A DNA stretch of 64,000 nucleotides from Paenibacillus beijingensis (GTDB lineage: Bacteria; Bacillota; Bacilli; Paenibacillales; Paenibacillaceae), in NCBI RefSeq assembly GCF_000961095.1, contig NZ_CP011058.1, positions 1,827,001-1,891,000 of the forward strand, given 5' to 3'. Made by a program: the position numbers and the translations under genes. The notes beneath the pieces were generated by a model, which saw only the letters and a list, made by a program, of their open reading frames with translations, was not told the origin of the DNA and did no database searches. Positions 19,159 to 27,522 of the stretch are shown in pieces (position 1 is the first letter of the stretch; each line of letters starts with the position of its first letter).

Positions 19159-20682
19159 TTACACCGATGCGGAAAAACTTTTCTTGAATTGGCCGATAGC
19201 CGCTACAAGAGCGTTCTCATTGTCAGCCGTAATGTCTTTCGTGTCGCGGATCGACTGCCCGATTTCCGGATGGTTGGAATCGAGGAAAGTGAGCAGTTCT
19301 TTCTCGAAGCGGGTGACGTCGGCAACCGGAATGTCGTCCAGATGGCCTTTGACCGCCGAGTAAATGCTGATAACCTGCTTCTCGACCGGCAGCGGCTGGT
19401 TGACGCCCTGCTTCAAAATTTCCATCGTGCGCGCGCCGCGGTTCAGGCGGACAAGCGTCGATTTGTCAAGGTCGGAGCCGAACTGCGAGAATGCCTGCAG
19501 TTCGCGGTAAGCGGCGAGGTCGAGGCGGAGCGTGCCCGCAACTTTCTTCATCGCTTTAATTTGAGCGGAGCCCCCTACGCGGGAGACGGAAATACCGACG
19601 TTGATTGCCGGACGTTGACCCGCATTGAACAGGTCTGCTTCCAGGAAGATCTGTCCGTCCGTAATCGAAATGACGTTTGTCGGAATGTAAGCGGAGACGT
19701 CGGAAGCCTGCGTTTCAATGAACGGCAGCGCGGTCAGAGATCCGCCGCCATTCTCGTCGCTCAGCTTTGCCGCGCGTTCCAGCAAACGGGAGTGCAGATA
19801 GAATACGTCGCCCGGATAAGCTTCCCGGCCCGGAGGACGGCGGAGCAGCAGCGACAATTCGCGGTAAGCGGCAGCCTGTTTGGACAGGTCGTCGTAAATG
19901 ATCAGGACGTGCTCGCCTTTGTACATAAAGTATTCGCCCATCGCGCAGCCTGCATAAGGAGCCAGGAACAGGAGGGGAGCCGGCTCGGAAGCCGAAGCGG
20001 TGACGACGATCGTGTAGTCCAGCGCGCCGTTGCGGCGCAGCGTTTCCACAACGTTGGCAACCGTCGACTGCTTTTGGCCGATCGCAACGTAAATACATTT
20101 TACGCCGTTGCCTTTTTGGTTGATGATCGTGTCGATCGCAATCGCCGTTTTACCCGTTTGGCGGTCGCCGATGATGAGCTCGCGCTGGCCGCGGCCGATC
20201 GGAACCATTGCGTCGATCGCTTTAATGCCCGTTTGCATCGGCTCATGAACCGATTTACGGTCGATAACGCCCGGCGCCGGGGATTCTACCGGACGGGATT
20301 GGGTCGTGTTGATCGGGCCTTTGCCGTCGAGCGGCTGACCGAGGGAGTTGACGACGCGGCCAAGAAGTTCTTCGCCGACCGGAACTTCCATAATGCGGCC
20401 GGTCCGTTTCACTTGGTCGCCTTCGCGGATGTCCGTGTAAGGGCCGAGGATAACGACACCGACGTTGCTTTCTTCGAGGTTGAGGGCCATGCCCACTACG
20501 CCGTTTTGGAATTCCAGCAGTTCGCCCTGCATGGCGTTCTCAAGGCCGTGGACGCGCGCGATACCGTCGCTAACTTGAATAACCGTACCGACTTCAACCA
20601 CTTGAATTTCGGATTTATATTGTTCAATCTGCTGCTTAATCAGCGTGCTGATTTCATCAGGTCTGATACTCAACTTCTTCAC
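19159..20682 (-). CDS. atpA: ATP synthase alpha subunit
   Basis: Non-catalytic nucleotide-binding F1 subunit, 507 residues. The P-loop is GDRQTGKTAIAIDTI, the signature PAINVGISVSRVGGSAQ is intact, and the N-terminus (IRPDEISTLIKQQIEQY) contains the usual subunit-delta-binding helix. atpH ends 15 bases before the start codon. A 672-codon antisense open frame across this gene is a codon-bias shadow. Confidence 0.98.
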   Translation of the reverse strand: MKKLSIRPDEISTLIKQQIEQYKSEIQVVEVGTVIQVSDGIARVHGLENAMQGELLEFQNGVVGMALNLEESNVGVVILGPYTDIREGDQVKRTGRIMEVPVGEELLGRVVNSLGQPLDGKGPINTTQSRPVESPAPGVIDRKSVHEPMQTGIKAIDAMVPIGRGQRELIIGDRQTGKTAIAIDTIINQKGNGVKCIYVAIGQKQSTVANVVETLRRNGALDYTIVVTASASEPAPLLFLAPYAGCAMGEYFMYKGEHVLIIYDDLSKQAAAYRELSLLLRRPPGREAYPGDVFYLHSRLLERAAKLSDENGGGSLTALPFIETQASDVSAYIPTNVISITDGQIFLEADLFNAGQRPAINVGISVSRVGGSAQIKAMKKVAGTLRLDLAAYRELQAFSQFGSDLDKSTLVRLNRGARTMEILKQGVNQPLPVEKQVISIYSAVKGHLDDIPVADVTRFEKELLTFLDSNHPEIGQSIRDTKDITADNENALVAAIGQFKKSFSASV

Positions 20683-20697
20683 CCCTGTCTACAGTGC

Positions 20698-21237
20698 TTA
20701 AGAATTCATCGTTTTGCGCAGACGTTCCAGCTTGCCTGCAAGACTGCCGTCATACAGACGGTCGCCGATCCGAACCTGAATGCCGCCGAGAAGCGACGGA
20801 TCCACCACTTGCTCCGCAGCAATCTGCTTGCCGCTTGCGCTGCCGAACCGCGCCTCGATCTTCGCCAGCTCTTCCGCCGTGAGCGGCTGAGCCGTAAACA
20901 CCGTGGCATGCGAACGGCCGGTCGCTTCTCCGGCCACTTTCCGGAATGCTTCGTATACGTCGTGAATGATATCCGAGCGGCCTCTCGAAATGAGAAGCGC
21001 GATCGTGTTGGAGACGATTGAGGACACCCGGTCGGCAAAAGCTCCTTTGATCAGCTCGATTTTCTTGGAGACGTCGATATTCGGGAATGTCAGGAACCGT
21101 TCAATTTCCTGATCCTGCTTCAATGTATCTACGACCAGCTTCAGCTGCTCCTCAACTTCCGCAACGAGGTTGTGCTGGAGCGCGATTTCAAACAGCGCTT
21201 TTGCATAGCGTTTCGCTACGACCGCATCCCGGCTCAT
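20698..21237 (-). CDS. atpH: ATP synthase delta subunit
   Basis: A 179-residue peripheral-stalk subunit linking F1 to the b dimer. It starts VAKRYAKALFEIAL and has the conserved C-terminal LLGGIQVRIGDRLYDGSLAGKL. Its start overlaps the end of atpF by four bases, indicating translational coupling. Confidence 0.97.
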   Translation of the reverse strand: MSRDAVVAKRYAKALFEIALQHNLVAEVEEQLKLVVDTLKQDQEIERFLTFPNIDVSKKIELIKGAFADRVSSIVSNTIALLISRGRSDIIHDVYEAFRKVAGEATGRSHATVFTAQPLTAEELAKIEARFGSASGKQIAAEQVVDPSLLGGIQVRIGDRLYDGSLAGKLERLRKTMNS

Positions 21238-21716
21238 TTGCTTCCAACCTCGTTCAGGTATTTATCAACCAGCTGCTCCTGGGATTTTTCGTCGATTTGC
21301 TTTTCGATGATTTTGGAGGCAATCATAACGGACATGCCGCTGACCTGTCCCCGCAGCGATGCGATCGCTTTGTTTTTCTCGCTTTCGATATCCTTCAGAG
21401 CGTCTTCCTTCAGACGGCTTGCTTCGGCTTTCGCGGTTTGAACGATGTCCTCCGCTTGCTTCGAACTCGTCTTCTTCGACTGCTCGATAATATCGTAAGC
21501 TTCCTTGCGGGCCTGCTCCATCGCTTTGCGCTGCTCCTCGAGCTGCACCTCCGCTTGTTGACGGGCCGTTTCCGCCGCATTCATTTGCTCCAGAACAAGC
21601 TCGCGGCGTTTTTCCATAATGCCGAACAACGGACCAAATGCATATTTATTCAACAGCCAATACAGAATCAAGAACGCCAAGATAGCGTACACAAACGATT
21701 CCCAATGCCAAGACAT
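21234..21716 (-). CDS. atpF: ATP synthase b subunit
   Basis: A 160-residue Fo stator subunit. One N-terminal membrane segment (about residues 7-23, FVYAILAFLILYWLLNKY) is followed by a long charged coiled coil that forms the peripheral stalk. AGAAAGGAG precedes the ATG, and the coding end overlaps atpH by four bases. Confidence 0.97.
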   Translation of the reverse strand: MSWHWESFVYAILAFLILYWLLNKYAFGPLFGIMEKRRELVLEQMNAAETARQQAEVQLEEQRKAMEQARKEAYDIIEQSKKTSSKQAEDIVQTAKAEASRLKEDALKDIESEKNKAIASLRGQVSGMSVMIASKIIEKQIDEKSQEQLVDKYLNEVGSK

Positions 21717-21759
21717 ACGCGCACTCCTTTCTGACCGCAGTATCCATAATTAAAACGAA

Positions 21760-21788
21760 GGCGTGGAGGGCTAAAGGCCTTCCCCGCC
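21760..21788 (-). promoter_or_regulatory. Hairpin between atpE and atpF
   Basis: GGCGGGGAAGGC can pair with GCCCTCCACGCC in the 84-base gap after atpE. Such structures commonly cap the highly translated c-subunit message and reduce read-through or block exonucleases. There is no adjacent T run, so full termination is unlikely. Confidence 0.4.
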
Positions 21789-21800
21789 GCATCAAGCCTA

Positions 21801-22013
21801 TTAACTAAAGAACGCCAGAAAACCGATAACAACGCCGATAATCGGAACAACCTCGACGATACCAACACCGATAAACATCGTCGTTTGCAGTCTGCCTTGA
21901 AGCTCCGGTTGACGGGAGATGCCTTCAACCGTTTTGCTTACGATCAAACCGTTACCGATACCTGCGCCAAGTGCGCCCAAACCGACTGCCAAAGCTGCTG
22001 CCAATATTTCCAT
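21801..22013 (-). CDS. atpE: ATP synthase c subunit
   Basis: A 70-residue proteolipid of the Fo rotor ring: two membrane helices joined by the polar RQPE loop, with the ion-binding Glu in GIVEVVPII. The residues around the site (GIGNG in helix 1 and V after the Glu) lack the Gln/Ser sodium ligands, so this is read as a proton-driven enzyme. Confidence 0.97.
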   Translation of the reverse strand: MEILAAALAVGLGALGAGIGNGLIVSKTVEGISRQPELQGRLQTTMFIGVGIVEVVPIIGVVIGFLAFFS

Positions 22014-22125
22014 TGATAAAATCCTCCTCGAATTTTGAATTCTGATCTGATTTTTGTATAGCTTAACCTCAATTGTTGCGGCCTTATTTATTCGGCTATT
22101 CGCACATCGAGTCTAAAACGAAAGA

Positions 22126-22893
22126 TTAATGTTCCTCGTGTATGGTCGCTTGCGAAATGTACACCATCGTGAGGATCGTAAACAGGAATGCCTGAATGGC
22201 ACCGACAAAAATACTGAAGCCCTGCCATGCAATCATGAACGGAGTTCCAGCTATACCCAGCATCAAGATGGTCGCGATAAGCACCTCGCCCGCAAAGATG
22301 TTTGCGAACAGACGCAAAGCAAGCGTCAGCGGTTTGGAAAGCTCCTTGATGAGGTTAAGAGGGAAGAAGAACCAGAACGGTTCGAAATAGTGTTTCAGGT
22401 AATGCTTGCGGTTCAGCTTCAGTCCCAGGAAATGAATGAGCACGAAGACGATTACCGCCAGTCCGGACGTTACGGAAAGATCGGCCGTCGGCGATTTCCA
22501 CCAGGCGAGCTCCGCATGCCCTCCGTGTTCCTCCAACATTTCCTTCGTAATGCCGAGCGCCTCGTTGGCGTGATGGGTTTCCGTCACGATACCGAACGGC
22601 AGCCCCAGCAAGTTAGAGATGAAGATGAACATAATGAGCGTCATCCCGAGAGCGACGTATGGCCTGACCTTGTTAAGCGGCATTGTGCTCGCAATGGTCG
22701 TTTGCACAAATTCCACGACCCATTCCATGAAATTTTGCAGTTTGGACGGATTATCGACCGATAGGTTGCGAACCGCCAGTTTCGCCAACACAAACGTGAT
22801 GATCACCGAGATCGTGATGGCCGTGAAAGTCGAGATGTCGATCTGCAATCCGCCGATGTGCAGCACCGGAAATTCATGCATTGAATGTATCAC
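22126..22893 (-). CDS. atpB: ATP synthase a subunit
   Basis: A 255-residue Fo proton-channel subunit with five to six membrane helices. The essential stator Arg is in LALRLFANIFAGE. The start overlaps the end of atpI by four bases. The N-terminal EFPVLHIGGLQIDIST matches other Bacillales members. Confidence 0.97.
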   Translation of the reverse strand: MIHSMHEFPVLHIGGLQIDISTFTAITISVIITFVLAKLAVRNLSVDNPSKLQNFMEWVVEFVQTTIASTMPLNKVRPYVALGMTLIMFIFISNLLGLPFGIVTETHHANEALGITKEMLEEHGGHAELAWWKSPTADLSVTSGLAVIVFVLIHFLGLKLNRKHYLKHYFEPFWFFFPLNLIKELSKPLTLALRLFANIFAGEVLIATILMLGIAGTPFMIAWQGFSIFVGAIQAFLFTILTMVYISQATIHEEH

Positions 22894-23270
22894 CCCTTTC
22901 CGTTGGAATGTCGTTTGTTCACTACAAAGCCGGATGCCAAAATAACAAAGGGCATAATGAAGCAGGCGGACAACGTAAACGGCAGGCTAAAATATTCCGG
23001 ATTCTTGTAAGCGATCATCACTGCAAGCAGTACGGTCGCCAGTCGTCCGGCCATGCCAAGCCCCATCTTCCGCGCGCCTTGTCCGGCTGCAACCTGTCCG
23101 ACCCACTCCACTCTCCTGCGCAGCAAAAGCGCATTCAAAGAGCCAGCCGCCATGCCAAGAACAAGACCGGCAGCGATGGTGCGACCTTCAGGAATAACAG
23201 CCCATGCAAGCAGGCATGCGGATACAATAAACAATGCGATCCGCAAGGCCGTCTTCATGATGTCATTCAT
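22890..23270 (-). CDS. atpI: ATP synthase subunit I (AtpI family)
   Basis: A 126-residue protein with four predicted membrane helices, encoded first before atpB as in other Bacillales. The family assists c-ring assembly and may form a magnesium channel with AtpZ. It overlaps the upstream atpZ-like gene by eight bases and atpB by four, so translation is coupled throughout. Sequence similarity in this family is weak; position and topology support the call. Confidence 0.85.
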   Translation of the reverse strand: MNDIMKTALRIALFIVSACLLAWAVIPEGRTIAAGLVLGMAAGSLNALLLRRRVEWVGQVAAGQGARKMGLGMAGRLATVLLAVMIAYKNPEYFSLPFTLSACFIMPFVILASGFVVNKRHSNGKG

Positions 23271-23472
23271 CGGCTTCCTCCAAAAATTTCTTGATAATCA
23301 GGATAGCAGAAAGAATGCCGACAGCCAGACCGATGAGAACGCCGCCGAATCGGCTGCCGGCATATGAACCGATCCAGTAGCCGATAACGGTACAAACGCC
23401 AACGTCAACGCCAAGTGCCCCTACAAGAGCCGCAGCGATCCAAGGATTGTCCTTTTTTCCATTTCGACTCAT
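23263..23472 (-). CDS. atpZ: AtpZ/AtpI-like small membrane protein
   Basis: A 69-residue protein with two membrane helices. The pattern GYWIGSYAGSRFGGVLIGLAVGILSA is typical of the ATPase_gene1/AtpZ family. It is the first gene of the atp operon, with AAGGGG eight bases before the ATG and a sigma-A-like promoter about 30 bases further up. Its end overlaps atpI by eight bases. AtpZ-AtpI pairs have been linked to magnesium uptake serving the ATP synthase. Confidence 0.85.
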   Translation of the reverse strand: MSRNGKKDNPWIAAALVGALGVDVGVCTVIGYWIGSYAGSRFGGVLIGLAVGILSAILIIKKFLEEADE

Positions 23473-23502
23473 GGCATGTACCCCTTGTCAATCCTTATCT
23501 AG

Positions 23503-23530
23503 TTTATCGAAGCCGGACAAGGTTTGTCAA
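23503..23530 (-). promoter_or_regulatory. Promoter of the atp operon
   Basis: On the minus strand, TTGACA (23530-23525), a 16-base spacer and GATAAA (23508-23503) lie 31 bases upstream of the first start codon. The -35 is perfect and the -10 matches four of six. A short palindrome ACAGT-TGT-ACTGT lies further upstream, near 23610. Confidence 0.65.
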
Positions 23531-23663
23531 TTCAAAATCCCCCAAACATTATGTGAACAAACAGCCGAAAACCCTTGATAATTCAAGCATTCCGCCTTTT
23601 CAAAACCGTACAGTACAACTGTATGCTGTAAGCTTCCTGCATTTGCGCGAAAGCGTTAGCAAA

Positions 23664-24812
23664 CTATGAACGTTGTGTGAACGGATCCGGCCTTTCGTCG
23701 GCTCTTCCAAAATGATGCAAAATCGCCTGTACAATCCGCTTGGAAGCTTGTCCGTCCCCGTACGGGTTGGCCGCCTTGCTCATCCGGTCATACGTTTCCC
23801 GGTCCGTCAGCAGCTTGCGCGCGCTGTCGTACACGCGCTGCTCGTCCGTTCCGACCAGCTCCAGCGTTCCCGCATCGATGCCTTCGGGACGTTCCGTCGT
23901 ATCCCGCAGCACGAGCGTCGGCACGCCGAACGAAGGCGCTTCCTCCTGCAGCCCGCCCGAATCCGTCATAATCATATGCGCATGCGGGTAAAAATTGTGG
24001 AATTCGAACACGTCGAGCGGCTCGATCAGCTTGATGCGCGGATGGTCCCCGAGTATTTCATTCGCAGGTTCCCGCACGGCCGGATTGGGGTGTACCGCAT
24101 AGACGAATGCGACATCCTCGAACTCGTCGGCAATCCGCTTGACCGCGCGGAAGATGTTCCGGTGCGGCTCCCCGAGCGCTTCGCGCCGGTGGGCGGTCAT
24201 CAGAATCATCCGCTTGCCCTTCGCCCAATCGATGACCGGGTGCGAGAACGACGGGTCCACCGTATACTGGAACACGTCGGTGGCGGTGTTGCCGGTTACA
24301 TAAATCGCCGTCTCCGGCTTGTTCTCCTTGCGCAGGTTGCCCGCCGACCATTCCGTCGGGGCGAAATGCGCATCGGACAGCACGCCCGCAAGCTGCCGGT
24401 TCATCTCTTCGGGATAAGGCGACATTTTGTTCCATGTCCGCAGGCCCGCTTCCACATGCCCGACCTGGATCTGCTGCAGAAAAGCGGCATAGCTGGCAAG
24501 AAACGTCGTCTGCGTGTCGCCATGGACAAGCACGATGTCCGGCTTCGCCTCGCGCAGCACCGGGTCAAGCCCTTCCAACACGCGCACGGTCGTTTCCGTC
24601 AGCGTCTGCCTCTCTTTCATGACATTCAAATCGTAATGAGGCTGAATATGGAAAAAATCGAGCACCTGGTCCAGCATCTGGCGGTGCTGGGCGGTTACGC
24701 ATACGATCGATTCGATCTGCTCGGGATGCTTCTGCAGCTCCAGCACGAGCGGAGCCATCTTGACCGCTTCCGGACGGGTGCCGAAAATTGTCATCACTTT
24801 TATTTTATTCAT
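23664..24812 (-). CDS. wecB: UDP-N-acetylglucosamine 2-epimerase
   Basis: Cytoplasmic enzyme converting UDP-GlcNAc to UDP-ManNAc for wall teichoic acid or other envelope polymers. 382 residues from the ATG at 24812 (AGGAG eight bases before); an in-frame GTG at 24821 is less likely. Motifs: FGTRPEAVKMAPLVLEL, VHGDTQTT, GHVEAGLRTW, PEEMNR, TAHRREALGEP, and TDSGGLQEEAPSFGVPTLVLRDTTERPEG. It follows upp on the same strand just before the atp operon, as mnaA does in Bacillus. Confidence 0.95.
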   Translation of the reverse strand: MNKIKVMTIFGTRPEAVKMAPLVLELQKHPEQIESIVCVTAQHRQMLDQVLDFFHIQPHYDLNVMKERQTLTETTVRVLEGLDPVLREAKPDIVLVHGDTQTTFLASYAAFLQQIQVGHVEAGLRTWNKMSPYPEEMNRQLAGVLSDAHFAPTEWSAGNLRKENKPETAIYVTGNTATDVFQYTVDPSFSHPVIDWAKGKRMILMTAHRREALGEPHRNIFRAVKRIADEFEDVAFVYAVHPNPAVREPANEILGDHPRIKLIEPLDVFEFHNFYPHAHMIMTDSGGLQEEAPSFGVPTLVLRDTTERPEGIDAGTLELVGTDEQRVYDSARKLLTDRETYDRMSKAANPYGDGQASKRIVQAILHHFGRADERPDPFTQRS

Positions 24813-24852
24813 ACGGATCACTCCTAATCAGTCCAAAAAATCATTGCATCGT

Positions 24853-24877
24853 TTGCGCCGGCTCTGTCGCCGGCACG
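24853..24877 (-). terminator. Possible terminator between upp and wecB
   Basis: A GC-rich stem (GTGCCGGC / GCCGGCGC, 6-base loop) sits ten bases after the upp stop. A T6 tract follows only after about 15 bases, so it may be partial attenuation only. Confidence 0.4.
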
Positions 24878-24885
24878 CGCCTATC

Positions 24886-25515
24886 CTACTTCGTGCCGAA
24901 CATCCGGTCGCCGGCGTCTCCCAGCCCGGGCACGATGTAGCCATGGTCGTTCAGCTTCTCGTCAAGCGCCGCCACATAGATGTCCACGTCCGGGTGCGCA
25001 GCCTGCACCGCTGCGACCCCTTCCGGCGCGGCAATGAGGCACATCAGCTTGACCTGGGTGCAGTCCCTGTTCTTCAAAGCGGCGATCGCCGCGTTGGCGG
25101 ACCCCCCGGTTGCGAGCATCGGATCGACGACGATCAGCAGCCGGTCCGGCGCATCGGTAGGCAGATTTATGTAATATTCGACAGGCTGCAGCGTTTCGGG
25201 ATCGCGGAAGAGGCCGATGTGGCCGACTTTGGCCGCCGGAATCAGCTTCAAAATTCCGTCCACCATGCCCAGACCCGCACGCAGCACGGGGATAATGCCC
25301 AGCATCCGGCCGGACAGCACTTTCGCTTCCGTTTCGGCTACCGGCGTATGAACCGTTATCGTGTCAAGCGGCATATCGCGTGTAATTTCAAATGCCATCA
25401 ATGTGGAGACTTCGTCGACCAGCTCGCGGAAGTCTTTCGTGTTCGTTTCTTTGTCGCGAATAAAAGTCAGCTTATGTTGAATAAGCGGATGGTCGCAAAT
25501 GACCAGTTTGCCCAT
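24886..25515 (-). CDS. upp: Uracil phosphoribosyltransferase
   Basis: A 209-residue salvage enzyme making UMP from uracil and PRPP. The PRPP loop is VVDPMLATGGSANAAI, the uracil-binding end is YIVPGLGDAGDRMFGT, and PVLRAGLGM is intact. GGGAGG precedes the ATG. In Bacillus, upp directly follows glyA; here a germination operon and repeat DNA lie between them. Confidence 0.97.
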   Translation of the reverse strand: MGKLVICDHPLIQHKLTFIRDKETNTKDFRELVDEVSTLMAFEITRDMPLDTITVHTPVAETEAKVLSGRMLGIIPVLRAGLGMVDGILKLIPAAKVGHIGLFRDPETLQPVEYYINLPTDAPDRLLIVVDPMLATGGSANAAIAALKNRDCTQVKLMCLIAAPEGVAAVQAAHPDVDIYVAALDEKLNDHGYIVPGLGDAGDRMFGTK

Positions 25516-25635
25516 AAAGATATTGCCCTCCCTGAAGTGACCTTTTGTTTACAATGCGGCCACAATCCAATCTATTATAGCACTCCCCAACCCGGTGTGC
25601 ACGAGGCATCTCTTAAAGCGCCGCACCGTCTGCAG

Positions 25636-25857
25636 CTAACCGCCTCCGTTTTCCTTTTTGTACGCATTCCATGACCTTAGGATCCACAAAAAAATGAGCG
25701 TAAGCACGGCCGCCGTTTGCGACGCGGGCGCGATCCGAAAAGGTTCGCTGATATGAAAAGGCTCGCTGCCAAGCGATAATCCGAGCATCATGTCGATGAC
25801 GACGATCATTCCGGCAACAAGCAGGCACAGAAGGGCGGAGCATGCTGCGATTTTCAT
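25636..25857 (-). CDS. Small two-helix membrane protein, unknown function
   Basis: A 73-residue hydrophobic protein with predicted helices at about 5-27 and 47-62, the latter followed by a charged YKKENGGG tail. AAAGGGGA stands about seven bases before the ATG. It lies upstream of upp (120-base gap) and is divergent from the germination operon. I do not recognise a family. The ribosome binding site and hydrophobic pattern favour a real gene. Confidence 0.6.
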   Translation of the reverse strand: MKIAACSALLCLLVAGMIVVIDMMLGLSLGSEPFHISEPFRIAPASQTAAVLTLIFLWILRSWNAYKKENGGG

Positions 25858-25891
25858 CCCGAAATCCCCTTTCGAATTGGGCTTTGGTACG

Positions 25892-25897
25892 TATAAT
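25892..25897 (+). promoter_or_regulatory. Candidate -10 box of the germination operon
   Basis: A perfect TATAAT lies 51 bases before the start of the A subunit. No good -35 for sigma-A and no clear sigma-G pattern could be fitted, although forespore expression would be expected for this gene family. Confidence 0.35.
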
Positions 25898-25947
25898 ACC
25901 CTAATCGGTTACAAATGATAAGCAAAAATTGGATGAGGCGGAACATG

Positions 25948-27522
25948 ATGACATCGAATTCGAAACGAGCCCTCCCCACCTTTCAACACGATTTGCATAT
26001 GAACCTGGCGGAAGTGAAGAAGAAGCTTGGCGAAAGCCCCGATCTGGTCATCCGCGAATTTGTGATCGGAACCGATACGCCTCTTCCGGCGGCGGTCATT
26101 TATTTGGACGGCATGGCGGATAAAAAGCTGATCAGCGACAGTGTGATGCGCCCGCTGATGACCGGTACCAGGGAGAGCCTTCCGGATCGCGACGCGTCGC
26201 CCGAACAATGGTTCCGCTACATCAAATGCCGCATGCTCTGGACAGGGGATGTGGAGATGATCCGGGATTGGAACGAGCTGATCCGCGCCGTCTTGTCCGG
26301 GAATGCCGCAGTGCTTGTCGACGGCTGGAACGCGGCCTTCGGCTGCGGCACCGGCGGCGGGAAAAACCGCTCCATCTCCGAACCGACAACCGAAGTCGTC
26401 GTCCGCGGACCGAAGGACAGCTTCACAGAGTCTTTGGAAATCAACCTGACGCTTGTACGCCGGCGGGTCAGAAGCCCGGATCTGCAAATCGAGCCGGCGA
26501 CCGTCGGCAAATTGACGCAAACGAATGTCGCGATCATGTATATCAAGGGGATCGTGAAGGAAGACGTGGTGCGGGAAGTGAGGCGGCGGATCGGTGCCAT
26601 CGACATCGATGCCGTTCTCGAGTCCGGATATATTGAAGAATTGATTCAGGATCATACGATGACGCCGTTTCCGACCCTTTACAACACGGAACGGCCGGAT
26701 GCGGTAGCGGGAAATATACTGGAAGGGCGCGTCGCCATATTTGTGGACGGAACGCCGTTCGTCTTAATCGCTCCGACGATCATCGCCCAGTTTTTCCAAT
26801 CGCCCGAGGACTACTTCAGCCGCTTTGACATCGGCTCCGCGGTGAGGCTGCTCCGGTACGCGGCATTCATCGTCGCATTGATCGGGCCTTCGATTTACAT
26901 CGCGTTAATGACGTTTCATCAGGAAATGATTCCGACGCCGCTGCTCATCAGCATCGCGGCCCAGCGGGAAGGCGTTCCTTTCCCCTCATTTATCGAAATC
27001 CTTTTGATGGAAGTGAGCTTTGAGGTGATCCGCGAAGCCGGGGTGCGCATGCCGCGGGCCGTCGGCCAGGCCGTTTCAATCGTCGGCGCGCTTATTTTGG
27101 GACAGGCGGCCGTTCAGGCAGGCATGATTTCCGCGATGACCGTCATCGTCGTCGCCACCACAGGCATCGCCAGCTTCGCGTTTCCGAAATACAGCTTTTC
27201 CAACGCCGCCCGGCTGCTGCGGTTTATCTTTATCGTGCTCGCCGCGGTGTTCGGCTTCCTCGGCATAACGCTCGGCATGATTATGCTTATCGCCCATCTG
27301 GCCAGCCTGCGCTCTTTCGGCGTCCCTTATTTGGCTCCCTTTGCGCCGTTCGTTCCGGGAGATCAGAAAGATACGGTGCTGCGGCTTCCACTGCTGAAGA
27401 TGATCACGCGCCCGAAGCTGATCAGTTCAACCAATAAAACCCGGATCGGGCCGGATTCTGTACCTTCGCCGCAAACGTCAGGGAGCAGCGGAGGGAGGAG
27501 GGATGCGGATGAAACGGAATAA
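25948..27522 (+). CDS. Germinant receptor A subunit (GerA/GerKA family)
   Basis: Spore inner-membrane germinant receptor component. Start chosen at the second ATG of ATGATG, six bases after GAGGCGG; the open frame reaches 25915 without support. The soluble N-terminal half (about 230 residues) contains VIREFVIGTDTPLPAAVIYLDG. The GerA membrane half has FVDGTPFVLIAPT, FSRFDIGSAVRLLRY, REGVPFPSFIEILLMEVSFE, and ILREAG/MPRAVGQAVSIVGALILGQAAVQAG-like signatures. About five membrane helices and a Ser/Gly-rich tail follow. Its end overlaps the C subunit gene. Germinant specificity cannot be read from sequence. Confidence 0.95.
   Translation: MTSNSKRALPTFQHDLHMNLAEVKKKLGESPDLVIREFVIGTDTPLPAAVIYLDGMADKKLISDSVMRPLMTGTRESLPDRDASPEQWFRYIKCRMLWTGDVEMIRDWNELIRAVLSGNAAVLVDGWNAAFGCGTGGGKNRSISEPTTEVVVRGPKDSFTESLEINLTLVRRRVRSPDLQIEPATVGKLTQTNVAIMYIKGIVKEDVVREVRRRIGAIDIDAVLESGYIEELIQDHTMTPFPTLYNTERPDAVAGNILEGRVAIFVDGTPFVLIAPTIIAQFFQSPEDYFSRFDIGSAVRLLRYAAFIVALIGPSIYIALMTFHQEMIPTPLLISIAAQREGVPFPSFIEILLMEVSFEVIREAGVRMPRAVGQAVSIVGALILGQAAVQAGMISAMTVIVVATTGIASFAFPKYSFSNAARLLRFIFIVLAAVFGFLGITLGMIMLIAHLASLRSFGVPYLAPFAPFVPGDQKDTVLRLPLLKMITRPKLISSTNKTRIGPDSVPSPQTSGSSGGRRDADETE

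Noticed and set aside
19003..21021. 672-codon open frame on the plus strand across atpA/atpH
   Set aside because: Antisense shadow of two certain genes. GC-rich third positions keep the opposite frame open, and the translation is Arg-rich with no family features.
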